In this document: one piece after another, positions 11,058 to 22,090 of the stretch
Layout: each line of letters opens with the position of its first letter
Position numbering within the stretch: the first letter of the stretch is position 1
NCBI GenBank assembly: GCA_036674765.1
Contig: JARVKI010000004.1
Coordinates: forward strand, 62,001-126,000
DNA: 64,000 nucleotides
DNA from: Seiridium cupressi
Taxonomy: Eukaryota; Ascomycota; Sordariomycetes; Amphisphaeriales; Sporocadaceae
Reading direction: 5' to 3'
Notes under the pieces: model-generated
Seen by the model: only the letters and a program-made list of their open reading frames with translations
The model's database searches: none
What the model was told of the DNA's origin: nothing
Program-made: the position numbers and the translations under genes

Positions 11058-13557
11058 AGGATCTTGCTTGTGCTTCGGAAAATAGCCTTGACAATGGTAA
11101 GGGAGTGGTGCTCGGCCAACCCCGCAAGGTTCAATGCATTAATGATAACCTACACCCAGTTGATCTATCGACTGAGACAAACTGGTGGGCTAGAGAGACT
11201 TGAGCAAGTTCTAACGCGGTTTGAACGTTTTTCAACATAGCGACAGTGGTTGGTTTTCTTCACCACAAGTGTATGGCGTTTCGAGACGGTAAAAGGGGTT
11301 TCAACAACAGGGCATTTATAAGCATGCATTTTTGATTCGTTGGCGTTGCGCCTTGTGGAAGAAGCATGGTACATCTTGAACGAGGAAGCAGCATAAGGAG
11401 GGAGGTATGCCTAGATCCTATCACTATATACCATGGAATATAACATCCGGTCCTGGCTGCTCATAAACTAACTACTGGTCTCATCAAGCCAGTCATTTTG
11501 ACCTTTCATCGTATTGTTATGCAGTGCTGATGTTTCATTGGTAGAGGACCTCTCCTTTTGCGCCGAATCCTCGATAATGTTGAGTGGTCGGGTTGTTTTG
11601 TGTTTTGCTGTTCTCCGATCGTTTATTCACAAGCTACCTGACGGCTCGAACGATAAATTGCGTATCTATCAGCTCGAGCGGGAATTCATCAAACAATACG
11701 CAAATCGTACAGGATATATTGTCCGGGAAGCTCTGTACAATAATTGCTTTTGTTGGTGTCGTTACACATCAGGGCATCCTTGAGCTGTAACAATGAAGCG
11801 TTGCTCCCTATTTGCTCTCCTCGGCCTCCGGGCCGTAGCCGCCCAGCCTGACGATAACCACGACCGAATCCAGAGCTTAGACTACAGCGAACTACAGCGA
11901 CCTTCATCACACCATTCTCAAAAAACCATAGTCCAGTTCGAATCCACGGAGAACGCTGGCCTCCAGTGGCTCGCGGCAGAGCTGAGGGAAGAATGGCAGA
12001 TGGTACAGAGAGAGATGTTGATGAATTAGCCCCTCAACGATATGTCCGTTGCTTTGTTGCCTCGTTACAGATGCCGGTCAATTCCCACCCGCGAACTTTC
12101 CAGTAGGCGAGCTCATGGACTTGAGCAGTTCATAATCTCCAGCCAAGCGGAAGGCCAGCTCTGCAAAGTTGTCGGTCTTGTTCGGCTCGTGGCGTGAACA
12201 TGGGAACTGGCAACTCGACCACTGTTTTTAAATTGATTTTGTAATGATTATATGGTAGAACGAAAGTCACAACTGTGTTTTGACCCCAACCAACAGAAAA
12301 AGTCATCTCCGTTATTGTGGTATGGGAGATACGCTCATCATCTTAGCATCAAACTGCGGATTGGAGATCTGGTCGGGCAATATTAGTGGGTTTTTGGCAC
12401 TATAGATGTTGGAAATGATAAGGTTCCTCGATCAGAAAGGACCACCACTGTACTAGACGAACGCCAAAGGACATCAATACACATGTAGAGCGAAGACAAC
12501 AGAAAAAAAGAGATCAGCAAGAATCGCGTGGTACGGCAAAGGCGAAAGATGAGCTATAGAATGATTCATAATGCTAGTCGTGACAATTTTTTGCGAATCG
12601 AGCACCGACTCCGTCCCTCTTCAGACAGTCCACAGGCTGGTCTTCTTGAAACATATTGTGCCTTGATCCTTGACCTTGTGGGCATGTCTCCCCTCTAGGA
12701 GGAGCCACGCCGCCCAAGCACAAGAAGGCGCCACGCAAAACACGGGGAACGTCTGCGCAAGAAAGACTACACTGAGAGGGCTCACAGCAAAAGCCTGCTC
12801 TTGCGCGACGTCCAATAGGGCCGAAACGAAACCATAACAATTCCCTGTCAAGTATTTGGTAGAGACAGTACATCCTCCAAATGGAAGACGCCATTTTGAC
12901 CACAAAGACAGCATCAATGCATCAGGATTCGAAAAAGCGGTTGGAGGCATCGAATCTTTGACAGTACCAAGATCCCTCGCATGCCAGGTACACATAGGTG
13001 GCAAATAATGCAAGTGCAAGTATGATACATTGCGCAATGGCCAATTGAGGGTTTTCCAGCCGGCTGACCGGAATTTTGACAACACTTTTTCAATCTGAAG
13101 TAAAACAAGATCGTCTCGAGCGTTGTCATAAGAAAAGTGTCTGCTGAATCATGCAGAAAGCCAGTTTCGAGGGTATACTTAGTCATGACGTAGCAGAAAA
13201 TGATGTCGTCCGCTTGGGGCAACCTCTTGGAGAAACCAGCTTTTCAAGGTTTGCTTCGAACCAGTGACTCATGTTGAGAAGGAGGCTGTTTGACTGACTC
13301 GAAGTTGATTCAAGTAAGTTGTTTCTTCCATACTGGACATGTCAGAACAGTGAGAGTGAAGCGTAGAGGAGAAACTCACAGGTTATGCCGTATTTCGAAT
13401 AGCTTCAAAATCCCAGTCCTTCATCTCCATGAAGGCTCGCGGCCTGGTGCAAGAGCACGTTCCTGTGCGAATGAGAACAGTGCATGTGGTGTTCCAATGA
13501 AAAAGAGTGTCCAATTCCAACCGAAGTTATGACATTTCCCCAAGAGTCACAATACAA
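11058..13557. other. 2.5-kb convergent intergenic region, no supported gene
   Basis: This lies between the 3' ends of adenosine kinase and the EST1-like gene. Open frames reach at most 154 codons (12621-13085, minus) and have no recognisable domain or coding-like composition. A 78-codon frame at 11793-12029 starts with a weak signal-peptide-like segment but is unsupported. Long 3' untranslated regions are the simplest explanation for part of the interval. Confidence 0.45.
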
Positions 13558-16500
13558 TCATTGAGGACGAGATCGGGTGTTGGTAGTGTCGGCCAACGCA
13601 GACTCGAGGACAGCTCTGTCGTATGCTGCGACTGATTCTCCGACACCAGCACCTAGTTCCTGGAGTCTGTTCCGGAAGTGAGTAGGATCGTCACGGTTGT
13701 TCACATTACCGCTCCGCCCAAAGGCCGTAGTGGCGTTGAAGAAGTTACCATTGCAGGCAACAGTGCCGCGAGGGACTTCAGGTACAGCTGGTGTTCCAGC
13801 CCAAATGCTGCTCGCATTGGAGAATGCTAGGGAAGATCCGCTACCGGGAAAGGCCGGTGCCTGCTGGGTAAAGGCCGTGTCACCAGCACCAGAAGATCCA
13901 TTGGAACCGTTGTAGCCAATTCCTTGGTGGTCCGATCTAGCGAAGTCATACATTCGATTAGTCGGACTGGTGGCCTGGTGGTGTGCCCCGTTTCTCATGT
14001 CCATCGCTCTGCTGATCGGAGACTGAGAAGTAGCACCGCTTTGAGGTCTACCAATCTGAAGATCCATGAAGCTTTGTGAAACCCGTTTTCTGTCATGTTC
14101 CAGACTAGCAGGACTCTGGACATTTGCTAGAGGGGACGATATGGACATCCTAGCACGATGACCTTGGTCTGAGCGTGAGGCATCCTTCTGGTCGGCATAT
14201 ACGGTCTGACCGTATGCATATGGAGGCGACTGCATGGTGCTGGTCGCACCAGTTCCATATTGAGCGAACAAAGCAGACTTGAGGTTATCAAGAGCTGCAG
14301 CACGCTGGTCGGACAAGGATGTGGGGCCGTTCAAATCGACAGGCGCAGGAGGAGCAGCAGGAGCAGGAACAGGAACGGGCGCCACTTCAGTTGCGCGGTA
14401 TCCCAGTTGGTTGCCATACACCGAGAAAGGGCCTCCGTGGATGCCCGCGGTGTTGTTGTAGTTTGCGAAGTTTAAGCTCTGCTTCTCAGCACCGATAGAA
14501 CTGCTTCGTATCTGGCCCGAAACGCTCCTAGGCACATCAAGCCCATCGCCGACCGAAGGGTTGGCACCGGACTCCTTGGTGGGTAAGGGGCTGTAGAAGT
14601 AATTCCAGGGAAGATTGGGAATGGCCTTGCCATTAGGTGCAACAGGAGCCATGGTTGGCGGGGCCCTGGAGACTGGGCTCGGCATCAAATTGCCAAAGAC
14701 ATCATTCGCTACTGATGAATTCATGCCGTAGGATGTATCGCCATGAGTAGTGCCTGATTGGGCACGCACCTCGTCTGCATCTTCGTCAACGAGTTTATCA
14801 ACCATGCCAGCCATATTAAGGTCTGCGCTCATATCGTCATCGTAGTCAAGCTTCGAATCTCTGTTACCAAACGATCGTCCTGGGAATTCCATAGAGCCCG
14901 GGTTGGGAAGTGGTTTCTGCTCGTCCCGAGGATATAGAGTTGATGGCACACCGGGTTGCGGCAGCGATGTGGATGCCGCTGGGGACTCCGGGTCCGCGAC
15001 GTCGAGTTCTAGTCGATCGTCAGTTGTCGCAGAGACCTTATGCGCTGTCATTTTGACTTGAGCGAACAATCGAGTCATCTTGGTTTCGTCGATGGATTTG
15101 AGAGGCCCGTCCTTATCGTACACCCAGACATCGACGTTCTCGATTGTAGTCGTAATGGTCAATGGCGACTTGGTACTTCCAGCTAGGTAAATCCCACAGC
15201 AGAGAATGTCTCGGATGCGCCAGATGCTCTCGGTTTGAGCGCTGTGTTCGATACCGAGAGCGTCCTTGCGAGGCTTGCGAATCTTGCGACACTTCGGCGG
15301 ATCCTGTTTGGGAATGATTTGTACTTCCAGGAACAGTGGTAACTTTCGATCCGAGAAAGTCTTAAGGCCGAGTACCTCAACGTCTTCTGGTAACAGGTAT
15401 TTTGAATCAATGACGTCTCCGTTTGAGGCGGCGTGGGGAAGTAATAGTGTGAGAATATCTGCAAGCAGACCGTAGAGCTCTCTGATGGAAGGTTCTAACC
15501 ACTCTTGATACCGGTTGAGATCTTCCCTCGACACGTAGATCCATGCGAGATATATGCGGACCAATGGGAGGAGCCGCGCGAATGACGCAGACAAGTCGAT
15601 TGTGCTTTTGAACGTGGCGTCATTGGTATCCTGGACATGGTCGGTGCTGCCGATAGCATTGTCCTGGACAATCGACCTAAACAAACGGAACAAAATGGCC
15701 GCAACGCGTACTTGGAAGAGCAAGAGATACTGGCATGAACGCGACCGCTCTATGGTCCAGTCTTTGGTATCTGCACGTTTGGGTTAGTAAAGCTCAATCC
15801 AGCCAGGAACACAACATGTGCGACTAACCCTGAATGTTCTCAAAAGCAAAATTGCAAGCTGCAATACTAGCCAACAGCATTTTGAACACCAGCTCCTCAT
15901 TACCTGGTGTCTTTAGGCATACTTCCAGGCGATGCAAAACTTCTTTTTCGAGTTCATCCTGGGCCGAAAAAATCACACCCTGAGAGTAGTATGCATGAAG
16001 TTTCAAGAACCAAGTCGTCAAGGCTTCAGAGTGGTCTCTATTCGTGGCATTCCTAGAGCTTCCCTTGGACCCAGACTGATTAGCCAAGAGACTACTAAAA
16101 GCTCTCTCCAGGTTGGTAACCCCCAGCTTATGAGGCTTTGCCACGCAAACAGAGCGCAGGAAATAGTAGACGATTTCCAGCTGATTTGCTGATGGCTGGT
16201 ACAGGACAGCAGTTTGATGATACGATGCACCATCATCAGGATCCAGCATGCGCGCGAGCCCATAGTAGGTCAGAGCGATGTCGAGGCTGGACTTGGGAGG
16301 TTTTTCCGTGTTCTGGCACCGGTATCTTGCCAAGTCACCCATGCGCACCAGTGTCAGATAACATGAGCCAACCAGTTTCGTGCGGAGTGAAGCCGTGGGA
16401 GCAGGGTCTTGCTGAGGCGGAACAAATGGATCGACCTGCAGCCCACGGGCAACCTGCTGCAGTTCCGGGATATAAAACTGGCCGGAGAGGCGCTGGATAT

Positions 16501-17093
16501 ATCCACGATAGAAGAACTGCGACGTCTTCAAGAACTCCCGATAGAGCTTATCTACCTTGCGCTTGAGGACAACTTGGTTTTGGGCGTTAACATAGGTGAC
16601 AACCCGCCGAAATTCAGTATTCACCACGACGTGTGCTGACCAGAGAGCACTCTCGACATCCTTACCGTGGGCATACTCGAAATCATAGAATATGACTTCC
16701 ATGCAAGCTAGGCGGAGCCTGAGTGGATGTTAGTCTAGGCTCCTGGTGATACTGGTTCTGGTGGCTAATGGACGTACTGTTTAAGCAGGTTTTCAATCTC
16801 CTCGAGGCGTGCTGTCAGGTTGGCATTTTGTTGCCTTGTGGAGTCCCGAAGACTATATTTTAGATCGTCGGATTTCTCGTTTATAACCTTGCGGAATTGG
16901 CGCGACTTGCTGCAGGAAAGTTAGTGTTTCTATTACAGGTGTATTAGGAGCCAACTGGATCCTGGAGAGGGCTGAAAAGCAGGCGGCGGCATGTTCTATG
17001 TTTGTTTGCATGGCTACCCTATCTCGGATTACCACATCTTCCAACTTACCCTAAGCTCAGCCTGGCCGCATCGCGTAGATTCTGCTGTTCCAT
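13558..17093 (-). CDS. EST1/SMG5-SMG7-like protein (14-3-3-like and TPR type), probable nonsense-mediated decay or telomerase-associated factor
   Basis: Four exons (17093-17050, 16909-16778, 16718-15829, 15770-13558) give 1092 aa. The N-terminal 60 residues are helical and charged. About 60-250 is the EST1 N-terminal region; it contains GDLARYR (187-193), a segment conserved in Est1/Ebs1/SMG5-7 TPR repeats. The domain following it, to about residue 560, matches the EST1 DNA/RNA-binding family (repeated helices such as RLLPLVRIYLAWIYV). The C-terminal half is disordered, rich in Ser, Gly, Ala and Pro, and ends RSRPQ. No PIN nuclease domain is present, so it resembles Ebs1/SMG7 rather than SMG6. 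In other eukaryotes such proteins bind phosphorylated Upf1 and recruit decay enzymes, or act with telomerase. The choice between these roles cannot be made from sequence. The small first exon rests on in-frame splicing with good splice sites. Confidence 0.88.
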
Positions 17094-18123
17094 GGCGGAC
17101 AGAGAGCGGCTATGGCGCACCACAAGGGCAGGGCCGGACCTGCGGTAGATGTTGTTCGATTATACAAGATCGGATCGTTCGAGCTGCAAGGGGCGGGCGG
17201 GTTTGTAGCAGGGCTGGACGGCTTTCGAGGGGAAAGCTCACAGTCAGCGCTTGCGCTCACATGAATTCGTCGTTCGTATGAGGGACAGGCCGAGTGCCAT
17301 AGCTTGGGAAGCGGACGTGGTGGTTTAATCGAAGAGCGCAAAGCTGCGCGCAGGTTGTGGCAGCAAGAGCTTGTTCGGCGCAGATTAGTGGAAACATTGG
17401 CAGCGGCTGAGAAGATAAGCTTCAGGCTCTGGCAGGATTACGGAGACAGGCGACTACTGTGGCAATGGCTGCATGCGACGTCGTGGTGCGTGAAATCGAC
17501 GAGGCCGACGGTGATTCTGTGGTGGAGGAGGAGGTCAATGACTGCACGCGGCATGGGGAATCCTCGACGATAAAGAGCAGTTCCATGCCAGTCTAGTTGG
17601 AGCAGGGCCGCCGCTCGACGGACCCTGAATGAGCTCCCCCGCTGGCGCATTCTGGGCCTTTTCCCAGCCAGTCACAGTGCTGTACGGCTTTCGTCCATGC
17701 TGAACTCTAGGGGCCTTGGCCAATCAGCGACCGCCATCCAGCCCCCATCCATGCTCAGATCACCCATAGAAGCTTGAGCCTGGGGATATATTTGACCGCC
17801 TTGATGATGGCCCCCCAGTCTCAATAAACGCTGCCATTCATGGTCACGATAACTTCAGTTTAACTGTATATCCAAAGTGATGTGGCGATCATCTCCGTGT
17901 TGTCATCCTTCATAGTTCTGCACTTTCCGAGTTCGCCCCTTCCATCGCCCCGCTAATATCGACCCGGACATACATGTGTAAAGTCACACACGGTAGACGC
18001 TCGTTCATCTGCTCTCCTGAGAGCGAATACAAAAAGATAGCGCCAGGCATATGCTAAGGAAACGTCCCGACTGAGGAGGCTTCATATGTAATTGCCCCAT
18101 CTCCAGATTCATGACCTTTAAAG
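17094..18123. other. Divergent intergenic region (EST1-like / zinc-finger gene)
   Basis: About 1 kb between two divergent starts, so promoters of both genes. The 17100-17700 part is GC-rich; the 17800-18060 part is more balanced. The short frames have no domain. Nothing specific is recognised. Confidence 0.45.
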
Positions 18124-18995
18124 ATGAAGCGCTCACGCGAGCCTGAAGAAGAGGCGCAAACAGCTGCCTCTTCCCCTGCAGCCATCACAGATGAGACATC
18201 CACCACCATCTCGCAGCCACCAGAAGTTCGCGTCACCAAGATTGCCGAGCTGGACGAGTCGGCGATAGATGATTCTACTTCATCCATTACCATGAAATGC
18301 TCTTTGCCAGGCCACAAGGAGCCTCTGGTCTTCAAGTCATATGCCGAGTATGAAGCACACTATATCAAGACGCATACGAACCGGTGTACTGAGTGTAGGA
18401 AGAACTTCCCCTCTGAACACTTCCTGAATCTTCACATCGAGGAGTGCCATGACGCATTCGCTGCTGTCTTGAGAGAGAAGGGTGAACACACGGTAAGCAT
18501 CCCCCCATATATAAATAACATAACTTTATTTGATCTACTAACATATAACGGCAGTATTCTTGCCTTGTCGAGGGGTGTGACCGTAAATGTGGAACGCCGC
18601 AGAAGCGTCGTATGCACCTGATAGACAAGCACATGTACCCCAAGAACTATTTCTTTGCAGTGACAAAGGAAGGCATCGATGGGAGGAGTTCACTGCTACT
18701 GGAAGGAGGTCATCATCGCAGGAAATCATCTGCGAGCCAGGCTGGCGGATATAAAGTAACTGGTAGGAGACAAAGTCTTCGGCAAACCGAGACCGCGGAG
18801 TCAGGTCTCGAAGTTCACAGTTCTATGGCTGAACAGGGTGCAGAGGAAGCCCCTGATACTGTCACCAGATCCGAAGAGGACAAGGTTGATACCGATATGG
18901 CTGACCTCACTAGTGCCATGTCCACTTTGCAGTTTGTGCCGACCAGTGTACGGTTTGGAAGAGGGAAAGGCAGGGCGGGTTTTTCGAAGAGGTAG
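18124..18995 (+). CDS. C2H2 zinc-finger protein of the ZNF511 type
   Basis: Two exons, 18124-18492 and 18555-18995, give 269 aa. An acidic Ser/Thr-rich N-terminus (about 1-55) precedes three zinc-binding segments. The first starts MKCSLPGHKEPLVF, the second is RCTECRKNFP...LHIEECH, and the third is SCLVEGCDRKCGTPQKRRMH..DKH, with wide Cys spacing. The third finger is completed by the splice (GEHT joined to YSCLVEG). It is followed by MYPKNYFF and a variable tail, ending in VRFGRGKGRAGFSKR. This order (degenerate C2H2 fingers, YPKxYFF, then a terminal FGRG segment) matches the conserved eukaryotic ZNF511 family, whose function is poorly known. It differs from classic DNA-binding C2H2 factors, as the fingers are irregular and no TGEKP linkers are present. 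Confidence 0.85.
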
Positions 18996-19722
18996 GGATG
19001 AGTTGGGACTACATATTCAGTGTTCAACCCGCTCAAGTTTACGAGGCATGTGGCAATGAATAATACCCATATTATAACAGAAGTGACAGGAATGGCGGGA
19101 ATGATCAGCTTCAATGATTTTATAATTGATCTTTGAATGGCGGATTTATCGTTTAGACTTGTTGCAATATCACTCAGCCGCTAGTCGTGCACTCGATGTT
19201 ATAGATTTGACCGTAGTACAATGTGAAACAATATGAATAGGCGCTTGCAGTTCAGTTTATTGGGCTACGATTATCTACTGCCGAGTAGGCACAAGACGAG
19301 CCCCTTTGGTGGTCTGCTCTGCCTCTTAACTCTTCTAAAGCTGTCACCCTCTTAACGTAGTGTATCCGCACAACCCACTTGGTTATCTCTGTCTCACAGC
19401 CGATCAGAGCCGCCATCAGGGAGCTTCTACAGTCGCAGCAAACGTGGCAGCAACGTATCGAGAAGGGAGCCACTTTGAATCTTCTATGGCGGTGCCCCGA
19501 TACAGCAAATAAGGACATGGAGGCCGATTAGTGGAAACCTAGAGTAGATGGGTATGCAAATAAATATATTCCTCGGCTGGTTGGTATTATGATCGATCCC
19601 TTGCAATCCATATGCTGAATATTTAGTGACAGCCTCAAATGTCGCTCACCCCAAAACGCCATCCAACCATTAACTCCTGTACCATGCAAAGTATCGAAAT
19701 GTCGTACCAGTATAGACTTCCT
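18996..19722. other. Convergent intergenic region (zinc-finger gene / BUD31)
   Basis: About 730 bp, AT-richer than its neighbours, holding the 3' regions of two convergent genes. No gene is supported; the 88-codon minus frame at 19252-19518 has no recognisable content. Confidence 0.45.
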
Positions 19723-20250
19723 CTAATCGCTTGAAGCACACCCCCTGCAGCCACAGCTAACACATTGTATCTCTTGTGTGTCGTCCTTCATTTGGGCCTT
19801 GGGTACACGGCATACGCACGTCGAGTTGAAGTTCGTCTCCTTCGTCTGCACGCACCTCAGACAGCACAGCTGTTTTGACAAAGTTAGCACACACCTTCAG
19901 TAGGCCAGGGGCTCGCCAAACTAGGCATGAATTCTGGAACGTACCTTCTCATATCCCTGCTTCTTCCACTTCGCAATGAGCTTCGCGTCGGCATGTCCAT
20001 TCTTGAGCAGCCACTCGTATAGCTCCTTGCTGATAGCTTCCTTCTCATAGTACAGCTCGTACACGTATCGGCTGCGCTGATGGTGAATCTGGAAGACAGG
20101 CCACTGTGCTTGGTGCTTGGGGATGTTGGCTGTCGGCGTGTTCTGTGCGTCCTTCATCTTGATGTTGAACACCTCCAGGTTGTCCCGAATGTCGTCAAAG
20201 CCAGCGGGTGGCTTTCTTTGCCTCGAGTTGTGGGTTCGTACGGGCGGCAT
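19723..20250 (-). CDS. BUD31: Pre-mRNA splicing factor BUD31 (G10 family, Cwc14)
   Basis: Two exons (20250-19945, 19869-19723) give 150 aa, close to the usual 144-157 for the family. BUD31/G10 is a zinc-containing core component of the NineTeen-related spliceosome complex. Visible hallmarks are RQRKPPAGFDDI near the start, WPVFQIHHQRSRYVYELYY, AISKELYEWLL and LIAKWKKQGYEK. After the splice come the Cys clusters LCCLRC, TCVCRVPK and CVSCGCRGC, which bind zinc. The ATG at 20250 (MPPVRTHNSRQRKPP) was preferred over an upstream in-frame ATG at 20388, because family members start just before the RxRKPP motif. The gene is divergent from the complex I subunit gene. The intron is 75 nt and phase 0. 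Confidence 0.95.
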
Positions 20251-20573
20251 GGTGTATGATGAAGTCGCAATTTCGGGATGATCTGTTTCGAGATGTGTGC
20301 CCGCGCAGAGACTCGTCGTTGTTGCTTTTGCTAGAGGCGACGATTCGGTAGTGGGGCAAGGCTGAGAGGTATTGAAGCTTTGGCTCAAGCCTTCTGGTAT
20401 TATGACGCCAGCCCCACTTGGGCCTGTCTACCTTGGCGGCGGCTGACTAACCACAGTGGCACACCATCTGCCAGCTCTGTGGCTGTGCACCACTTCCTAC
20501 CTCAAGGTCTCAGAGCTCAAACGTGCATTGAGGCCGAATCACGCACCTCAATTGCACAGTGAATACATTCACC
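20251..20573. promoter_or_regulatory. Compact bidirectional promoter, BUD31 / complex I LYR subunit
   Basis: Only 323 bp separate the two divergent start codons, so both 5' leaders and promoters must share this segment. If the longer BUD31 start at 20388 were used, the space would shrink to 185 bp, another argument for the start at 20250. No specific factor site was identified. Confidence 0.55.
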
Positions 20574-21288
20574 ATGGCGGTAACACCGACCCAACTCGCC
20601 AAGAAGACTGCGCAGTGTATGTGTCCCGGATCGATCATTGAGAAAGTGACTGACTTGAGACTACAGCGACCAATTGGGCAGATGCGCAGCGTCGAGTGCT
20701 CGCAGCATACAGAGAATGGATCCGAGCTGTACGTTACCACCACGAGACTAGTTGGAGCAATTGCGAATGGAAACATGGAGGGGGCATTGAGAACAAATTG
20801 CAGGAGATCGGTGCTGATACCCCTGAGAACTAGGCGCCCGAGATCCAGACCATGTACTCAGTCCCCTTTCCAGTGTCGGTCATCAGGACGCGGATGCGAC
20901 AGGAGTTTGAGCGACACCGATACGTCAACAAGCTGCCGGTCGTTGATGTCCTCCTCATGCAGAACAATGCCGAGTATCAGGTCAGTCACAGCTTCGCTTG
21001 GAACACCCGGAGTTTTTGGTTAGAGTAGACGAAAAGCGTGTCTTTTGGGAATGATATCAAACGGAACCCCGGGCTTGACGCGGAGGGCTAATGTCCAAAC
21101 TTGGATTAGGAGACGATGAACTTCTGGAAGCAGACTACACACATCATGTCGTATTTCCCCGAGGAGAACTTCCGTGGTCACGAGAGATTACCCAAGAACT
21201 TCATGAGCGCATTCTTAGAGGTGAGACCAAGACCACCTACACTCTGTCATACTTCATACTGACAAGTCTTGCAAAGGGCCGCAATTAG
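20574..21288 (+). CDS. nuo-14.8: NADH:ubiquinone oxidoreductase 14.8-kDa subunit (NDUFA6/LYRM6)
   Basis: Five exons, 20574-20616, 20667-20728, 20834-20980, 21110-21220 and 21277-21288, give 124 aa, the length of fungal NUO-14.8. It is a LYR-family accessory subunit on the matrix arm of mitochondrial complex I that docks an acyl carrier protein. Visible features are [15 protein letters not shown] (the LYR-type Tyr-Arg motif), then [15 protein letters not shown], an Arg-rich helix [21 protein letters not shown], and [16 protein letters not shown] near the end. The last exon is 12 nt and encodes only GRN and the stop, a conserved terminal motif in fungal homologues. All five joins are in frame with good splice sites (first donor GTATGT after the T of TCG). 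No cleavable presequence is evident, typical of this subunit. Confidence 0.95.
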
Positions 21289-21455
21289 AAAAGAAATGGG
21301 TATCATTCCTTGTGTACATAGCATTCCGAAAGATGAAATCAGAAGTTCCTTTTTGACCACCCGTCTATAATGCACCGAACGCCTTAGAAATTTCATGGAT
21401 GCTTGTGCCATTATGCACCGCGGCTCGATTCTAATATGTCCCAAATTCGGCTTTC

Positions 21456-22090
21456 TTATTGGCTTGCGACGAAGTCATTCCGCGCTGCCCAGAACTTCTC
21501 TTCGACTATGTCACACATGTCTTCCATGTCTTTCAGACCTTTAGCTAATGCAGCAGTAGCTGTTGTTGTGTCTGTGATAGTTAGTACCGGCTTCAGATTC
21601 GCTCTCGTAACGAAAGTGACATTTACCGTATGTCTGTATGCGAATATTCATCTTCGCTTCCGAAGGGTGAGGAATAGAGTAGGCGCAAAACTCGACGTCG
21701 GGGCTGGCATTCTAGTTTAGCGAAATCTTCCCGGCGTCTTTGAGGAGCTTTAACCTACTTCTTCATGATAATATATCGCAGCGCATTGCCTAACGTGTGG
21801 CCCTCTTCCAGAAATTCAAACGAAGCCGCTGTCGCAGATGAGCCGGGGAGCTATGGCAGGCAATGTTAGCTCCCAATGCGCCTGAAGATGCTCAAAACGT
21901 GCAATCTTACAATCCTGACCCTCTGGATGACCTCTTCCTCCTCTTCTGCTCTGCCATCCTCCTCAAAAGGGTCGTCTTGTGCATCGTCGCCGGTTTCATG
22001 GGTCTGTTCTTGGTCTGGCTGCGCTGATGTTGGTGCATCTTCCATTTCAGTGTCCTCGGAGACTTCTGTCTTCTTGGTACGGCCGGGCAT
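21456..22090 (-). CDS. RPC19: DNA-directed RNA polymerases I and III subunit AC19 (RPAC2)
   Basis: Four exons (22090-21911, 21850-21759, 21703-21627, 21571-21456) give 154 aa. AC19 pairs with AC40 as the alpha-like assembly platform shared by RNA polymerases I and III. An acidic N-terminus (1-55, many Glu/Asp) precedes the Rpb11-like core. Exon 2 reads [20 protein letters not shown], and exon 3 continues [15 protein letters not shown] and MNIRIQT, the family signature. The C-terminal helix contains ALAKGLKDM and VEEKFWAAR. The third exon must start after the AG at 21705-21704; an earlier AG at 21713-21712 would shift the frame. The gene is convergent with the complex I subunit gene, with only 167 bp between stop codons. 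Confidence 0.95.

Noticed and set aside
11793..12029. 78-codon frame starting MKRCSLFALLGLRAVAAQ, like a small secreted protein
   Set aside because: The signal-like segment is weak (Arg within the hydrophobic part), the mature part has no cysteine, and it lies downstream of adenosine kinase where untranslated sequence is expected.
12621..13085. 154-codon minus-strand frame with Trp- and Leu-rich sequence
   Set aside because: No domain, mixed overlapping frames, no splice or leader context; probably chance in a 3' region.
13240..13290. Possible tRNA T-arm (TTCGAACC near 13255)
   Set aside because: No matching acceptor, D or anticodon stems can be drawn around it; similar TTCGAACC/CTCGAACC words at 36702 and 46392 also fail.
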